A DNA stretch of 64,000 nt from Saccharicrinis sp963667815 (GTDB lineage Bacteria > Bacteroidota > Bacteroidia > Bacteroidales > Marinilabiliaceae), in the NCBI GenBank assembly GCA_963667815.1, contig OY764021.1. One strand, given 5' to 3'. The notes beneath the pieces were generated by a model. The model saw only the letters and a program-made list of their open reading frames with translations. It was not told the DNA's origin and did not search any database. The position numbers and the translations under genes are program-made. Positions 36,609 through 45,439 of this stretch are shown here, piece after piece; within the stretch, counting starts at the first letter, position 1; the number at the start of each line of letters is the position of its first letter.

Positions 36609-37365
36609 ACTTAATCTCCTTATTTAATGTTTCAAAATCAGTAATATCAATTTTACAAGGAACAACAGTCGCAAAATTTTGCTCTAAAAAGTACTCATCT
36701 GTATCTTTAGCCTCAGGTTCAAGGTTTTTGAAATGACCAGTAAGCCAGTAGTATTTCTGCCCTCTGGGATCTTCTCTTTCAATAAATTCTTCAACCCATT
36801 TTCCGTTTCCTTGTCTACAGTGTTTAATACCTGCCAGTTCATTAGATTCAGGGATGTTTACATTTAAGAATGTACCTGATGGCATACCATTTTTAATGGT
36901 TTCGGATAAAACGCTTCTTACAACTCTTTTGCTTTCACTAAAATCAGCATCCGGATCATAGCTTAGTAATGAAAAACCAATAGAAGGAACACCATTTAAA
37001 CTGCCTTCTCTTGCGGCACCAAGAGTTCCTGAATAATGAACACTTGTAGAGCTATTCGTTCCATGATTTATTCCGGATACGATAAAATCAGGCTTTTCAT
37101 CTAAAATAAAATGAAGTGCAAGTTTTACACAATCGGCAGGAGTTCCATTGGTTTGGTAAAAATGAATCCCGTTTCGTTCTTCTACTTCTTTGATTCGTAA
37201 TGGATCTTTAACTGTGATGGCATGCGACATTGCAGAATAAGATCTGTCTGCTGAAACAACAATAACTTTACCAAATTCTTTTACCGTTTCAGCCAAGGTT
37301 AGTATTCCTTTAGCATGAATTCCATCATCGTTAGTTACTAGTATTACTGGTTTTTCTTTAGTCAC
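36598..37365 (-). CDS. surE: 5'/3'-nucleotidase SurE
   Basis: A 255-residue metal-dependent nucleoside monophosphatase, linked to stationary-phase survival and isoaspartate repair context in other bacteria. Signature segments: ILVTNDDGIHAKGI (metal-binding Asp13 and Asp14), VSADRSYSAMSHAIT, FYQTNGTPADCVKLAL, DFIVSGINHGTNSS, and HYSGTLGAAREG. Length is normal. It is the first gene of a minus-strand group with the small membrane protein; a TATATTTG element lies 26 bases upstream. Confidence 0.96.
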   Translation of the reverse strand: MTKEKPVILVTNDDGIHAKGILTLAETVKEFGKVIVVSADRSYSAMSHAITVKDPLRIKEVEERNGIHFYQTNGTPADCVKLALHFILDEKPDFIVSGINHGTNSSTSVHYSGTLGAAREGSLNGVPSIGFSLLSYDPDADFSESKRVVRSVLSETIKNGMPSGTFLNVNIPESNELAGIKHCRQGNGKWVEEFIEREDPRGQKYYWLTGHFKNLEPEAKDTDEYFLEQNFATVVPCKIDITDFETLNKEIKYAL

Positions 37366-37390
37366 GATAGTGTTGATTTTATTTAGATTC

Positions 37391-37398
37391 CAAATATA
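37391..37398 (-). promoter_or_regulatory. Candidate -7 element for surE
   Basis: Minus-strand TATATTTG is an exact TAnnTTTG match, 26 bases before the surE ATG. No TTG at the ideal spacing. Confidence 0.55.
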
Positions 37399-37552
37399 AA
37401 TAGTCTTTCTTAGAAAAGTTGAAATTACAACACAAAAAGCTCAAAGTGAAATCTACGTTTAATTATAAAACAGAAATTTTTTCAATTTAATTAGTTGCAT
37501 TTGCACCTGTTTTATATGAAATGAATATTCCTATTTTTTAATCGGTTACATT

Positions 37553-37576
37553 GGCTGTACCCACTTCTCTCAAAAA
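37553..37576 (-). repeat. 24-base repeat motif, inverted copy
   Basis: Read on the minus strand, TTTTTGAGAGAA then GTGGGTACAGCC, identical at 22 of 24 positions to 63577-63600 on the plus strand. It sits 24 bases ahead of the repeat body at 37601 and in opposite orientation to it. Confidence 0.7.
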
Positions 37577-37600
37577 GACTAATATTATTTGATAAAAATA

Positions 37601-37704
37601 GGTGCAGCTTTGCCATTTTTTACTTCTGTGTTGTGTACTATAACAAAAAATGAAGTCCGGTCTGGGCAGTGCACTAGTTAACCAAAATATTTAGGACAGC
37701 TCTG
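37601..37704 (+). repeat. Dispersed intergenic repeat, copy 1
   Basis: About 104 bases alignable end to end with 63592-63696. Shared blocks are GGTGCAG at the start, a T-run followed by CTTC, an A-run followed by GAAGTC, GGTCTGGG, CTAGTTAA, and AATATTTaGGACAGCTCTG at the end. Complementary T-rich and A-rich arms suggest a folded RNA or DNA. The surrounding surE-pheT gap (37366-37868) has no gene. Confidence 0.65.
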
Positions 37705-37777
37705 CATTGCATATTAAATTACAAATAAACATATCATCTTTAATTCACAAAAATTCGGTACTTGAAATCAAAATAAT

Positions 37778-37785
37778 TACTTTTG
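37778..37785 (+). promoter_or_regulatory. Candidate -7 element for pheT
   Basis: TACTTTTG matches TAnnTTTG and lies 84 bases ahead of the ATG at 37869. The -33 position has only a TTC. Confidence 0.45.
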
Positions 37786-37868
37786 TTGGCTCAAAATAAA
37801 ATTCTGATGAAGAATAGATTTTTGAATTGTTATATTCCTTGTTAAAGGTTAAATCAAAAACATTACAA

Positions 37869-40325
37869 ATGCAAATTTCATACAACTGGCTAAAGAATTA
37901 TTTAAATATTGATATTGAGGTAGATAAAGTGTCTGAAATATTGACAGATATCGGACTCGAAGTTGGCGGAGTAGAAGAGGTTCAGTCTATTAAAGGTGGA
38001 TTGGAAGGATTGGTTATTGGCGAAGTATTAACTTGTGAAAGACATCCCAATGCTGATAAGTTAAGCAAAACTACCGTTAATGTAGGAGGAGATGAAATTC
38101 TATCGGTTGTGTGTGGAGCTCCAAATGTGGCAGCAGGACAAAAAGTTGTTGTTGCAACAGTGGGTACTGTATTATACGATGGAGATGAAAGCTTTACTAT
38201 CAAGAAATCAAAAATCAGAGGTGAGGAATCACGAGGAATGATTTGTGCCGAGGATGAAATTGGTTTAGGAAAAAGTCATGATGGAATTATGGTTTTACCT
38301 GCCGATGTTGCTGTTGGTACGCCTGCAAAAGATTATTTTGAGGTAGAAACTGATGTGGTTTTTGAAGTTGACCTAACTCCAAACCGAGTTGATAGTGCTT
38401 CACATTATGGTGTGGCTCGTGATTTAGCTGCTTACTTAAAATCAAATGGAAAAGAAGCTAACCTTCAGTTACCATCAATTGAAGATTTTAAAGTAGATAA
38501 TAATGATTTCCCGGTAGAAATTGTTGTTGAAAACGAAGAGGCTTGTCCTAGATATTGTGGTGTTACTATTTCAGGTGTTACAGTTCAGGAATCACCGGAT
38601 TGGTTAAAAAATAAATTAAAGTTGATTGGTTTATCACCAATTAACAACGTAGTGGATATTACCAATTATGTATTACATGAGTTGGGACAACCTTTACATG
38701 CTTTTGATGGAGATGAAATTAAAGGCAATAAAGTAGTTGTTAAAACACTTCCTGAAAAAAGTAAGTTTACTACTTTAGATGAAATAGAAAGAGAGCTTTC
38801 TGATAAAGATCTAATGATCTGTAATACAGAGGAAGGAATGTGTATTGCAGGTGTATTTGGTGGAATGAAAAGTGGAGTGAAAGATTCCACAACTAAAGTA
38901 TTTTTAGAGAGTGCTTATTTTAATCCTGTTTATGTTCGTAAAACAGCAAAAAGACATACATTAAGTACTGATGCATCTTTCCGCTTTGAAAGAGGTATCG
39001 ATCCAAATATTACTGTATATGCACTTAAAAGAGCGGCTTTATTAATTAAGGAAATTGCAGGAGGAACCATTTCTTCTGAAATTACCGATATCTATCCAAA
39101 TCCAATTGCCAACTTTGAAGTAGATGTAAAATGGAAGAATATTTTACGATTAATTGGTAAAGATCTTTCAAAAGAAACCATTAAAACAATTGTGACTTCA
39201 TTGGAGATGGAAATTCTTAATGAGGATGAGGTGGGTATGAAACTATCCATTCCTCCTTATAGAGTTGATGTTCAAAGAGAAGTTGATGTTATTGAGGATA
39301 TTTTAAGAATATACGGATATAATAATATTGAAATTCCAGAAGCTGTTCATTCAACATTGGTTTATTCAGATAATCCGGATGATCATAAGGTTAAAAATAT
39401 TATAGCAAATCAGTTGGTATCACAAGGTTTTAGTGAAATTATGTGTAATTCACTTACAAAACCGGGATTCTATGCTGATTTGAAAAAATATCCTGAAAAT
39501 AATGTTGTAGCATTATTTAATCCATTGAGTAACGATTTGGGAGGAATGCGTCAGTCATTAGTGATGGGTGGATTAGAATCAATCGTTCATAATGTAAACA
39601 GAAGAAGTGCTGATTTAAAATTATTTGAATTTGGTAACTGTTATAGTTTAAATAATACAGAAGGAGAAAAAGGTTCTCTTGATAAATACTCAGAGCATCA
39701 TTCATTAGGTGTGTTCTTAACAGGTAATATGATTGCCGCAAACTGGAATGCTCAGGAAAGAAAAGTTTCTTTTGCAGATATGAGGGCTGTGGTTAATCAA
39801 ATTATCTTGCGTTTGAATATTCCTGAAGCAATGTTAGCTGAAACAGAGGTGGAGAACGATGTATTTGTTGAAGGTGTTTCTTTAGCTACTAAAAATAAAA
39901 TTCATTTAGTAGATTTTGGAATTGTTAGTCCTGAGTTAAGTAAAATATTTGGATTAAAGGAAACGGTTTACTTTGCCGAATTTAATTGGAATAACTTATT
40001 GAAAGTAGCTGGTAAGCAAAAAGTGATTTATAAAGAGATCCCTAAATATCCTGAGGTAAGTCGTGATTTAGCTTTATTAGTTGATAAAAATGTAACATTC
40101 GGACAAATTAAAGAGGTTGCCTTGAAGACTGAGAAAAAGCTATTGAAAAGCGTTTCCTTATTTGATATTTACGAGGGAGAAAAGCTAGGTGCCGATAAAA
40201 AATCGTATGCTGTAAACTTTATTTTACAAGATGAAAATAAAACCCTTACAGATAAGCAGATTGATAAAATTATGAGTAACATGGTTAAGAATCTTGAAAG
40301 AGAAGTGAGTGCTTCGTTGAGATAA
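37869..40325 (+). CDS. pheT: Phenylalanine-tRNA ligase beta subunit
   Basis: An 818-residue subunit of the alpha2-beta2 class II synthetase. Start set at ATG 37869 (MQISYNWLKNYLNID), the invariant opening of PheT; the frame extends 14 codons upstream without an appropriate start. Domains: N-terminal EMAP/OB-fold tRNA-binding domain (about 40-150, VIGEVLTCERHPNADKL, ICAEDEIGLGKSHDGIM), B3/B4 editing domain (about 210-380, INNVVDITNYVLHELGQPLHAFD), B5 (about 400-470, with WKNILRLIGKDL), the catalytic-like core, and the ferredoxin-fold anticodon-binding domain at the C-terminus (PKYPEVSRDLALLVDKNVTFGQI). pheS is not in this window. Confidence 0.97.
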   Translation: MQISYNWLKNYLNIDIEVDKVSEILTDIGLEVGGVEEVQSIKGGLEGLVIGEVLTCERHPNADKLSKTTVNVGGDEILSVVCGAPNVAAGQKVVVATVGTVLYDGDESFTIKKSKIRGEESRGMICAEDEIGLGKSHDGIMVLPADVAVGTPAKDYFEVETDVVFEVDLTPNRVDSASHYGVARDLAAYLKSNGKEANLQLPSIEDFKVDNNDFPVEIVVENEEACPRYCGVTISGVTVQESPDWLKNKLKLIGLSPINNVVDITNYVLHELGQPLHAFDGDEIKGNKVVVKTLPEKSKFTTLDEIERELSDKDLMICNTEEGMCIAGVFGGMKSGVKDSTTKVFLESAYFNPVYVRKTAKRHTLSTDASFRFERGIDPNITVYALKRAALLIKEIAGGTISSEITDIYPNPIANFEVDVKWKNILRLIGKDLSKETIKTIVTSLEMEILNEDEVGMKLSIPPYRVDVQREVDVIEDILRIYGYNNIEIPEAVHSTLVYSDNPDDHKVKNIIANQLVSQGFSEIMCNSLTKPGFYADLKKYPENNVVALFNPLSNDLGGMRQSLVMGGLESIVHNVNRRSADLKLFEFGNCYSLNNTEGEKGSLDKYSEHHSLGVFLTGNMIAANWNAQERKVSFADMRAVVNQIILRLNIPEAMLAETEVENDVFVEGVSLATKNKIHLVDFGIVSPELSKIFGLKETVYFAEFNWNNLLKVAGKQKVIYKEIPKYPEVSRDLALLVDKNVTFGQIKEVALKTEKKLLKSVSLFDIYEGEKLGADKKSYAVNFILQDENKTLTDKQIDKIMSNMVKNLEREVSASLR

Positions 40326-40348
40326 TTAGTTACAAAATAAAATATTTG

Positions 40349-40386
40349 AAAAGAGTTGTTGGAGTAATCTGACAACTCTTTTTTTT
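40349..40386 (+). terminator. Intrinsic terminator after pheT
   Basis: AAGAGTTGT (40351-40359) and ACAACTCTT (40372-40380) form the stem, followed by eight T residues. Confidence 0.88.
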
Positions 40387-40740
40387 ATTGTTCTTATCGC
40401 AATTCTACACAGGTTTATCGCAACGGCATCGCAAATCTACGCAAAGTTATCGCAACTGCATCGCCAAGGGAACGGGACTGGAATGGAACAGCAAGGCAAA
40501 GTTTCGCGACCTGAACACAAGCTCATTGTAAGATCATGGCCATGTATTTGCAATGATTTCACGATAAGGAGCCGATGAGGTTTGGAATATTGGAGTGTCT
40601 GAGTCATGGTTGGCACAGCTCCGGGGCTTTTGTTTTTCGATATTTATATGTGATGGATGCATTAAACAGAGGTAATGATATTCCATAACATTACCTTTTA
40701 TGGTGTAACGCTATTTCAGGCTTAGACACAAGCCTATAAA
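40387..40740. other. GC-richer non-coding island with repeats and hairpins
   Basis: This stretch differs visibly in base composition from its surroundings. TTATCGCAA recurs at 40394, 40415 and 40447 with related CATCGC and CTACGC elements between; a purine-rich block (about 40468-40500) follows. Hairpins: AGGTAATG (40670-40677) with CATTACCT (40689-40696) followed by TTTTA, and AGGCTT (40718-40723) with AAGCCT (40730-40735). A 56-codon minus frame (40437-40607) is Cys/Pro-rich and not protein-like. Could be an ncRNA, a decayed mobile element or a repeat. Confidence 0.5.
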
Positions 40741-40743
40741 AAA

Positions 40744-40766
40744 AGACTGTCCAAAATGAACAGTCT
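40744..40766 (-). terminator. Intrinsic terminator after aconitase
   Basis: AGACTGT (40744-40750) with ACAGTCT (40760-40766); on the minus strand the stem is followed by TTTTTTTATA. Confidence 0.8.
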
Positions 40767-40795
40767 CTTTTAATTGTATTTTATCAATGCCTTAC

Positions 40796-43057
40796 TTAAG
40801 CATTTTGCTTTTTAATTAAGTTTAAAGCACTTCCATTTTTAAACCACTCAATTTGTTGTGCATTGTAAGTGTGGTTTGCTACAATAGCATCCTTAGAGCC
40901 ATCTGCATGTACTACTTCAATAGTTAAAGGTTTACCAGGAGCAAAATCAACAAGGTCAACAAAGTTGAATGTATCATCTTCCTGAATTTTTTCATAGTCC
41001 GCTTCGTTGGCAAAAGTTAAACCTAACATACCTTGTTTTTTAAGGTTTGTTTCGTGGATACGAGCAAAACTTTTTACCAATACAGCTCTTACACCTAGGT
41101 GTCTTGGCTCCATAGCAGCATGCTCTCTTGAAGAACCCTCTCCATAGTTATGGTCTCCAACTACAACTGTAGGTATTCCTGCTTCTTTATAAGCTCTTTG
41201 AGTTGCAGGAACTTCTCCATACTCACCAGTAAGCTGTGATTTAACTTTGTTTGTTTCTCCGTTAAATTTGTTTACAGCACCAATAAGCATATTATTTGAA
41301 ATGTTATCAAGGTGTCCTCTGTATTTTAACCAAGGGCCAGCCATTGAAATATGGTCAGTAGTACATTTACCTTCGGCTTTAATTAAAAGCTTGGCACCAG
41401 TAATATTCTGACCATCCCATTCAGCAAATGGAGTTAATAATTGAAGTCTGTCACTTTCTGGAGCAACAATCACCTCTACACCAGAACCATCTTTGGCAGG
41501 TGCTTGATATCCCGGATCCTCAACGTCAAAACCTTTTGGTGGTAGTTCGTTTCCTGTTGGAGCTTCAAGTTTAACATTTTCACCTTTATCGTTTACTAAA
41601 GTGTCGGTAATAGGATTAAACCCTAAGTCTCCGGCAATAGCTAAAGCTGTCACCAATTCAGGTGATCCAACAAAAGCATATGTATTAGGATTACCATCCG
41701 CACGTTTAGCAAAGTTTCTGTTGAAAGAATGTACAATGGTGTTTTTTTCTTGTTTTTCAGCACCCATACGAGCCCACATACCAATACATGGTCCACATGC
41801 ATTAGCAAATACAACACCATCAATCTTTTTAAAGGTATCTACCATTCCGTCGCGATCAATCGTGTAACGTACCTGTTCTGAACCTGGAGTAATTGAGAAT
41901 TCAGCCTTAGCCTTTAATCCTTTTTTAACAGCATCTTCAGCAACAGACGATGCTTTTGAAATATCTTCGTAAGAAGAGTTGGTACATGAACCAATTAAAC
42001 CTACTTCAACTTTTAATGGCCATCCGTTTTTCTCAGCTTCTTCGCGCATTTGGCTTATTGGAGTAGCTTTATCCGGAGTAAAAGGACCGTTTAAGTGAGG
42101 TTCAAGTTCATCAAGATTAATTTCAATTACCTGATCAAAATATTTTTCAGGGTTTGCATATACTTCAGCATCAGCAGTAAGTAAATCTTTTACTTCATTT
42201 GCTGCATCTGCAACATCATCTCTGTTTGTAGCTCTTAAGTAGCGCTCCATGGAAGCATCATAACCAAAAGTAGAAGTTGTTGCACCAATCTCAGCACCCA
42301 TGTTACAGATGGTTCCTTTACCTGTACAAGAAAGAGATTCTGCACCATCTCCAAAATACTCAACAATACAACCAGTACCACCTTTTACAGTTAAGATGCC
42401 TGCAACTTTTAAGATGATGTCTTTAGGCGCTGTCCAGCCATTTAGTTTACCAGTTAACTTAACACCAATTAATTTTGGAAATTTAAGTTCCCATGGCATT
42501 CCGGCCATTACATCAACTGCATCAGCACCACCAACACCAATGGCAACCATACCCAAACCACCGGCATTAACTGTATGTGAATCTGTACCAATCATCATAC
42601 CACCCGGGAATGCATAGTTTTCTAAAACTACCTGGTGAATAATACCAGCACCCGGTTTCCAGAATCCAATACCATAACGGTTTGTTACAGAGCTTAAAAA
42701 GTCATAAACTTCTTTGTTTGATACTTTAGCTGTGGCTAAATCCTTTTCTGCTTCAACTTTTGCCTGAATTAAGTGGTCTGCATGCACTGTTGATGGCACT
42801 GCAGCTTTATCCTTTCCGGCTTGCATAAACTGAAGCAAAGCCATTTGTGCAGTAGCATCCTGCATAGCAACCCTGTCAGGATTAAAATTTACATAAGATT
42901 CACCTCTAGTAAATGCTTCATTAGCATCTTCAGCAAGATGGGCATAAAGGATTTTTTCTGTAAGAGTAAGTGGTTTGTCCAAAATGGTTCTAGCTTTATC
43001 AACTTTATCTCCCATTTGGGCGTACACTTTCTTAATCATGTCAATGTCAAAGGCCAT
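40796..43057 (-). CDS. acn: Aconitate hydratase (mitochondrial-type)
   Basis: A 753-residue [4Fe-4S] enzyme interconverting citrate and isocitrate in the TCA cycle. Cluster Cys lie in VGLIGSCTNSSYEDIS and in NACGPCIGMWARMG. Substrate segments: the N-terminal MQDATAQMALLQFMQAG and HADHLIQAK, GTDSHTVNAGGLGMVAIGVG, and the swivelling C-terminal domain with HISMAGPWLKYRGHL and GDHNYGEGSSREHAAMEPRH. At about 750 residues it is of the mitochondrial Aco2 type, not AcnA (about 890) or AcnB. A minus-strand TATTTTTG at 43176-43169 is a possible -7 element. Divergent from the ABC permease gene with a 241-base gap. Confidence 0.97.
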   Translation of the reverse strand: MAFDIDMIKKVYAQMGDKVDKARTILDKPLTLTEKILYAHLAEDANEAFTRGESYVNFNPDRVAMQDATAQMALLQFMQAGKDKAAVPSTVHADHLIQAKVEAEKDLATAKVSNKEVYDFLSSVTNRYGIGFWKPGAGIIHQVVLENYAFPGGMMIGTDSHTVNAGGLGMVAIGVGGADAVDVMAGMPWELKFPKLIGVKLTGKLNGWTAPKDIILKVAGILTVKGGTGCIVEYFGDGAESLSCTGKGTICNMGAEIGATTSTFGYDASMERYLRATNRDDVADAANEVKDLLTADAEVYANPEKYFDQVIEINLDELEPHLNGPFTPDKATPISQMREEAEKNGWPLKVEVGLIGSCTNSSYEDISKASSVAEDAVKKGLKAKAEFSITPGSEQVRYTIDRDGMVDTFKKIDGVVFANACGPCIGMWARMGAEKQEKNTIVHSFNRNFAKRADGNPNTYAFVGSPELVTALAIAGDLGFNPITDTLVNDKGENVKLEAPTGNELPPKGFDVEDPGYQAPAKDGSGVEVIVAPESDRLQLLTPFAEWDGQNITGAKLLIKAEGKCTTDHISMAGPWLKYRGHLDNISNNMLIGAVNKFNGETNKVKSQLTGEYGEVPATQRAYKEAGIPTVVVGDHNYGEGSSREHAAMEPRHLGVRAVLVKSFARIHETNLKKQGMLGLTFANEADYEKIQEDDTFNFVDLVDFAPGKPLTIEVVHADGSKDAIVANHTYNAQQIEWFKNGSALNLIKKQNA

Positions 43058-43298
43058 AGCTATAATATTATTTTAAAATTTTTATAATTTAAGTATAAAA
43101 TTAGGGTTGAGCAAAAAACGTTATCAAACATTTTTAATGATTCTATTTATTATAGAATTAGAAGAACACAAAAATATAAAAAAAATGAATTAATATGCTT
43201 TTTGTCATGTTTAAATAGTAACCAAACATTCTGTAAAAAGTTTAAAATGTATGTCATTTTATTATATTTATAAAATAATTTAAGAACAAACCTATATC

Positions 43299-44543
43299 AT
43301 GGTTTCAAAACTATTCATTGAAAATGTTAAGATTGCTTTTGGAGCAATAAAATCAAATAAATTAAGAACAATCTTAACCATTCTGATAATTGTAATAGGG
43401 ATTACGGCCTTAGTGGGTATTATTACTGCTGTAAAATCAATAGAAACGGCTATTTCAAGTAACTTTACAAGTATGGGAGCCAATACTTTTACCATTGAAA
43501 GCAGAGGGTCAAATATTGTTATCGGTAAGCAAAGGCATCGAACAAAGAGTTTTGGTTATATCTCATATAAAGAAGCAACTGAGTTTAAGGAATTATTTCA
43601 GTTTCCGGCTATTGTTACTATCTCATACGTGGCCTCAGGTAATGCAACGATAAAGTACGAATCAAATAAATCTAATCCTAATGTTCGGGTAATTGGTATT
43701 GATGAAAATTTTATAACAACATCAGGTCACACAATTAAGGAAGGGAGAGGATTTTTAAAACAGGATATTGAAAACAGTAGAAATGTAGCAGTAATTGGGG
43801 CTGCATTATATAAAAAGTTATTTCCAAGTAAAATAAATGCCGTAGATAAGGTGGTTTCATTGGCTTCGGGTAGATATAAGGTTATTGGAGTTTTAGAAGA
43901 AAAAGGAGCCGGTTTTGGCGGGCAGAGTGATAATATTATTTTATTACCAGTAAGTAATGTAAGACAGTATTTTAGTCGTCCGCAAATGTCTTTTAAGGTT
44001 GAAGTTAAGGCGAATAATCCCTCACAAGTAGATGCCGCAGTAAGTGAAGCTACAGGTACTTTTCGTTTGGTACGAAGATTGAAAACAACAGATGAGAACA
44101 ATTTTAATATTGTAAAGAGTGATAATCTGTCGCGTATGCTAATCGAAAACCTATCTAATGTTACTATTATTGCAAATATCATTGGTTTTATAACGTTGTT
44201 TGGTGCCGCCATTGGATTAATGAATATTATGCTGGTAGCGGTTACAGAAAGAACCCGGGAAATTGGAATTAGAAAAGCTGTAGGTGCTAACAAAAAGGCC
44301 ATCCGTAATCAGTTTTTAATGGAGTCTATAACAATTGGAGTGATAGGTGGAATAGGTGGTGTGCTATTGGGTATTTTGGTTGGAAATATATTATCAATGG
44401 TTTTAAATAGTGGTTTTGTTGTTCCCTGGGGATGGATTATTATCAGTATTGTTTTATGTTTATTAGTAGGTTTATTCTCCGGGTTAATGCCTGCAATAAA
44501 AGCATCAAAACTAGAACCAATAGAGTCTCTTAGATATGAGTAA
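43299..44543 (+). CDS. ABC transporter permease, MacB/FtsX type
   Basis: A 414-residue inner-membrane permease. One N-terminal helix (about 25-46, ILTILIIVIGITALVGIIT) is followed by a MacB periplasmic core domain (about 50-270, SMGANTFTIESRGSN, VRVIGIDENFITTSG) and three C-terminal FtsX-like helices (NIMLVAVTERTREIGIRKAVGANK in the loop between the first two, and a final VGLFSGLMPAIKASKLEPIESLRYE). MacB/LolC-like mechanotransmitters drive outer-membrane or periplasmic processes. No ATPase gene is adjacent; it must be elsewhere. The next gene, a glucosaminidase, starts 17 bases on. Confidence 0.9.
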   Translation: MVSKLFIENVKIAFGAIKSNKLRTILTILIIVIGITALVGIITAVKSIETAISSNFTSMGANTFTIESRGSNIVIGKQRHRTKSFGYISYKEATEFKELFQFPAIVTISYVASGNATIKYESNKSNPNVRVIGIDENFITTSGHTIKEGRGFLKQDIENSRNVAVIGAALYKKLFPSKINAVDKVVSLASGRYKVIGVLEEKGAGFGGQSDNIILLPVSNVRQYFSRPQMSFKVEVKANNPSQVDAAVSEATGTFRLVRRLKTTDENNFNIVKSDNLSRMLIENLSNVTIIANIIGFITLFGAAIGLMNIMLVAVTERTREIGIRKAVGANKKAIRNQFLMESITIGVIGGIGGVLLGILVGNILSMVLNSGFVVPWGWIIISIVLCLLVGLFSGLMPAIKASKLEPIESLRYE

Positions 44544-44560
44544 TTTTAAGTTAATGATCC

Positions 44561-45439
44561 ATGCAAAGTGAATTAAAAAAAGTACTTTCCAGTCAAAAAT
44601 ATATTCCATTGGCAGGAATGATTGTAGCAGTCATTGTTTTATATTTTATTAATCGTGGTAATAATAAAAAACAGTTTGAGGGAGCTCATATTACTGTTTG
44701 TAATTGTACTTCAGTAGATTCTATTGTGGCAATAGAGTCAAACGAGGTTAATCCTGTTTTATATAGTTCAATTCCTGATATGAGGGAAATTCATTACAAA
44801 GAACGTACTCAGAAGTTTATAGATTTAATGCTTCCTTCGGTTTTGTTAGCATGTCAAAAGATGGATTTAAAGAGAGAACGAGTACTTAAAATCAATGCAG
44901 CAATTAATAATGGAGTGGCTACAGAAAGAGATTCGTTATACCTGGATAGCTTGAAAGTATTTTATAAAACAGAGGATGTTCATGATGTAATTAAGCGATT
45001 ATATCCACATCCTGTTTCAATTATAATGGCTCAGGCTGCCATAGAGAGTGGATGGGCTACTTCACGTTTTTGCAGAGAAGGGAACAATATTTTTGGTATA
45101 TGGTCTTATAATTCTTCAGAAAAGAGAATCAAAGCCGGAAAATCAAGAGGAGAAAACACGGTTTATCTTCGTAAGTATGATTCCATTTTTGAATCGGTTT
45201 ATGATTATTTGGAAACAATAGGAAGAGCTAATGCATATAAGCAATTTAGGGAGATGAGACTTTATTCAGATAATCCATATCGTTTAATCTGGTATTTGAA
45301 TAATTATTCAGAAAAGCGATTTGAATATGTTCAGAATCTACGCAATATGATAGAGTTTAATGATCTTCATAAATATGATAATTACAGACTAGCTAAAATC
45401 AATAAAAATGATACGATTTGGAAGAAGTTATTGGATTAG
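44561..45439 (+). CDS. Membrane-anchored glucosaminidase-domain protein (Bax/FlgJ-like)
   Basis: A 292-residue protein with an N-terminal anchor (about 15-31, IPLAGMIVAVIVLYFIN) and a periplasmic glucosaminidase domain (about 135-270), the GH73-like fold that cleaves GlcNAc-MurNAc bonds in peptidoglycan. The expected catalytic Glu162 is in MAQAAIESGWATSRFCREGNN, and NNIFGIWSY and VYDYLETIGRANAY are typical of Bax-like proteins. Its stop lies 32 bases inside the next gene, so it is translationally linked to the deacetylase gene. Confidence 0.88.
   Translation: MQSELKKVLSSQKYIPLAGMIVAVIVLYFINRGNNKKQFEGAHITVCNCTSVDSIVAIESNEVNPVLYSSIPDMREIHYKERTQKFIDLMLPSVLLACQKMDLKRERVLKINAAINNGVATERDSLYLDSLKVFYKTEDVHDVIKRLYPHPVSIIMAQAAIESGWATSRFCREGNNIFGIWSYNSSEKRIKAGKSRGENTVYLRKYDSIFESVYDYLETIGRANAYKQFREMRLYSDNPYRLIWYLNNYSEKRFEYVQNLRNMIEFNDLHKYDNYRLAKINKNDTIWKKLLD

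Noticed and set aside
37366..37868. Insertion sequence or transposase remnant
   Set aside because: Repeat arms are suggestive, but I see no transposase fragment or target-site duplication; kept as a repeat only.
40437..40607. 56-codon minus-strand frame in the GC-richer island
   Set aside because: Composition is Cys/Pro/Ser-rich and low in acidic residues, it crosses the repeated words, and there is no start context; more likely an accident of the island's base composition.
40387..40740. CRISPR array
   Set aside because: The TTATCGCAA words are only nine bases, irregularly spaced (21 and 32), without spacers of uniform size and without cas genes.
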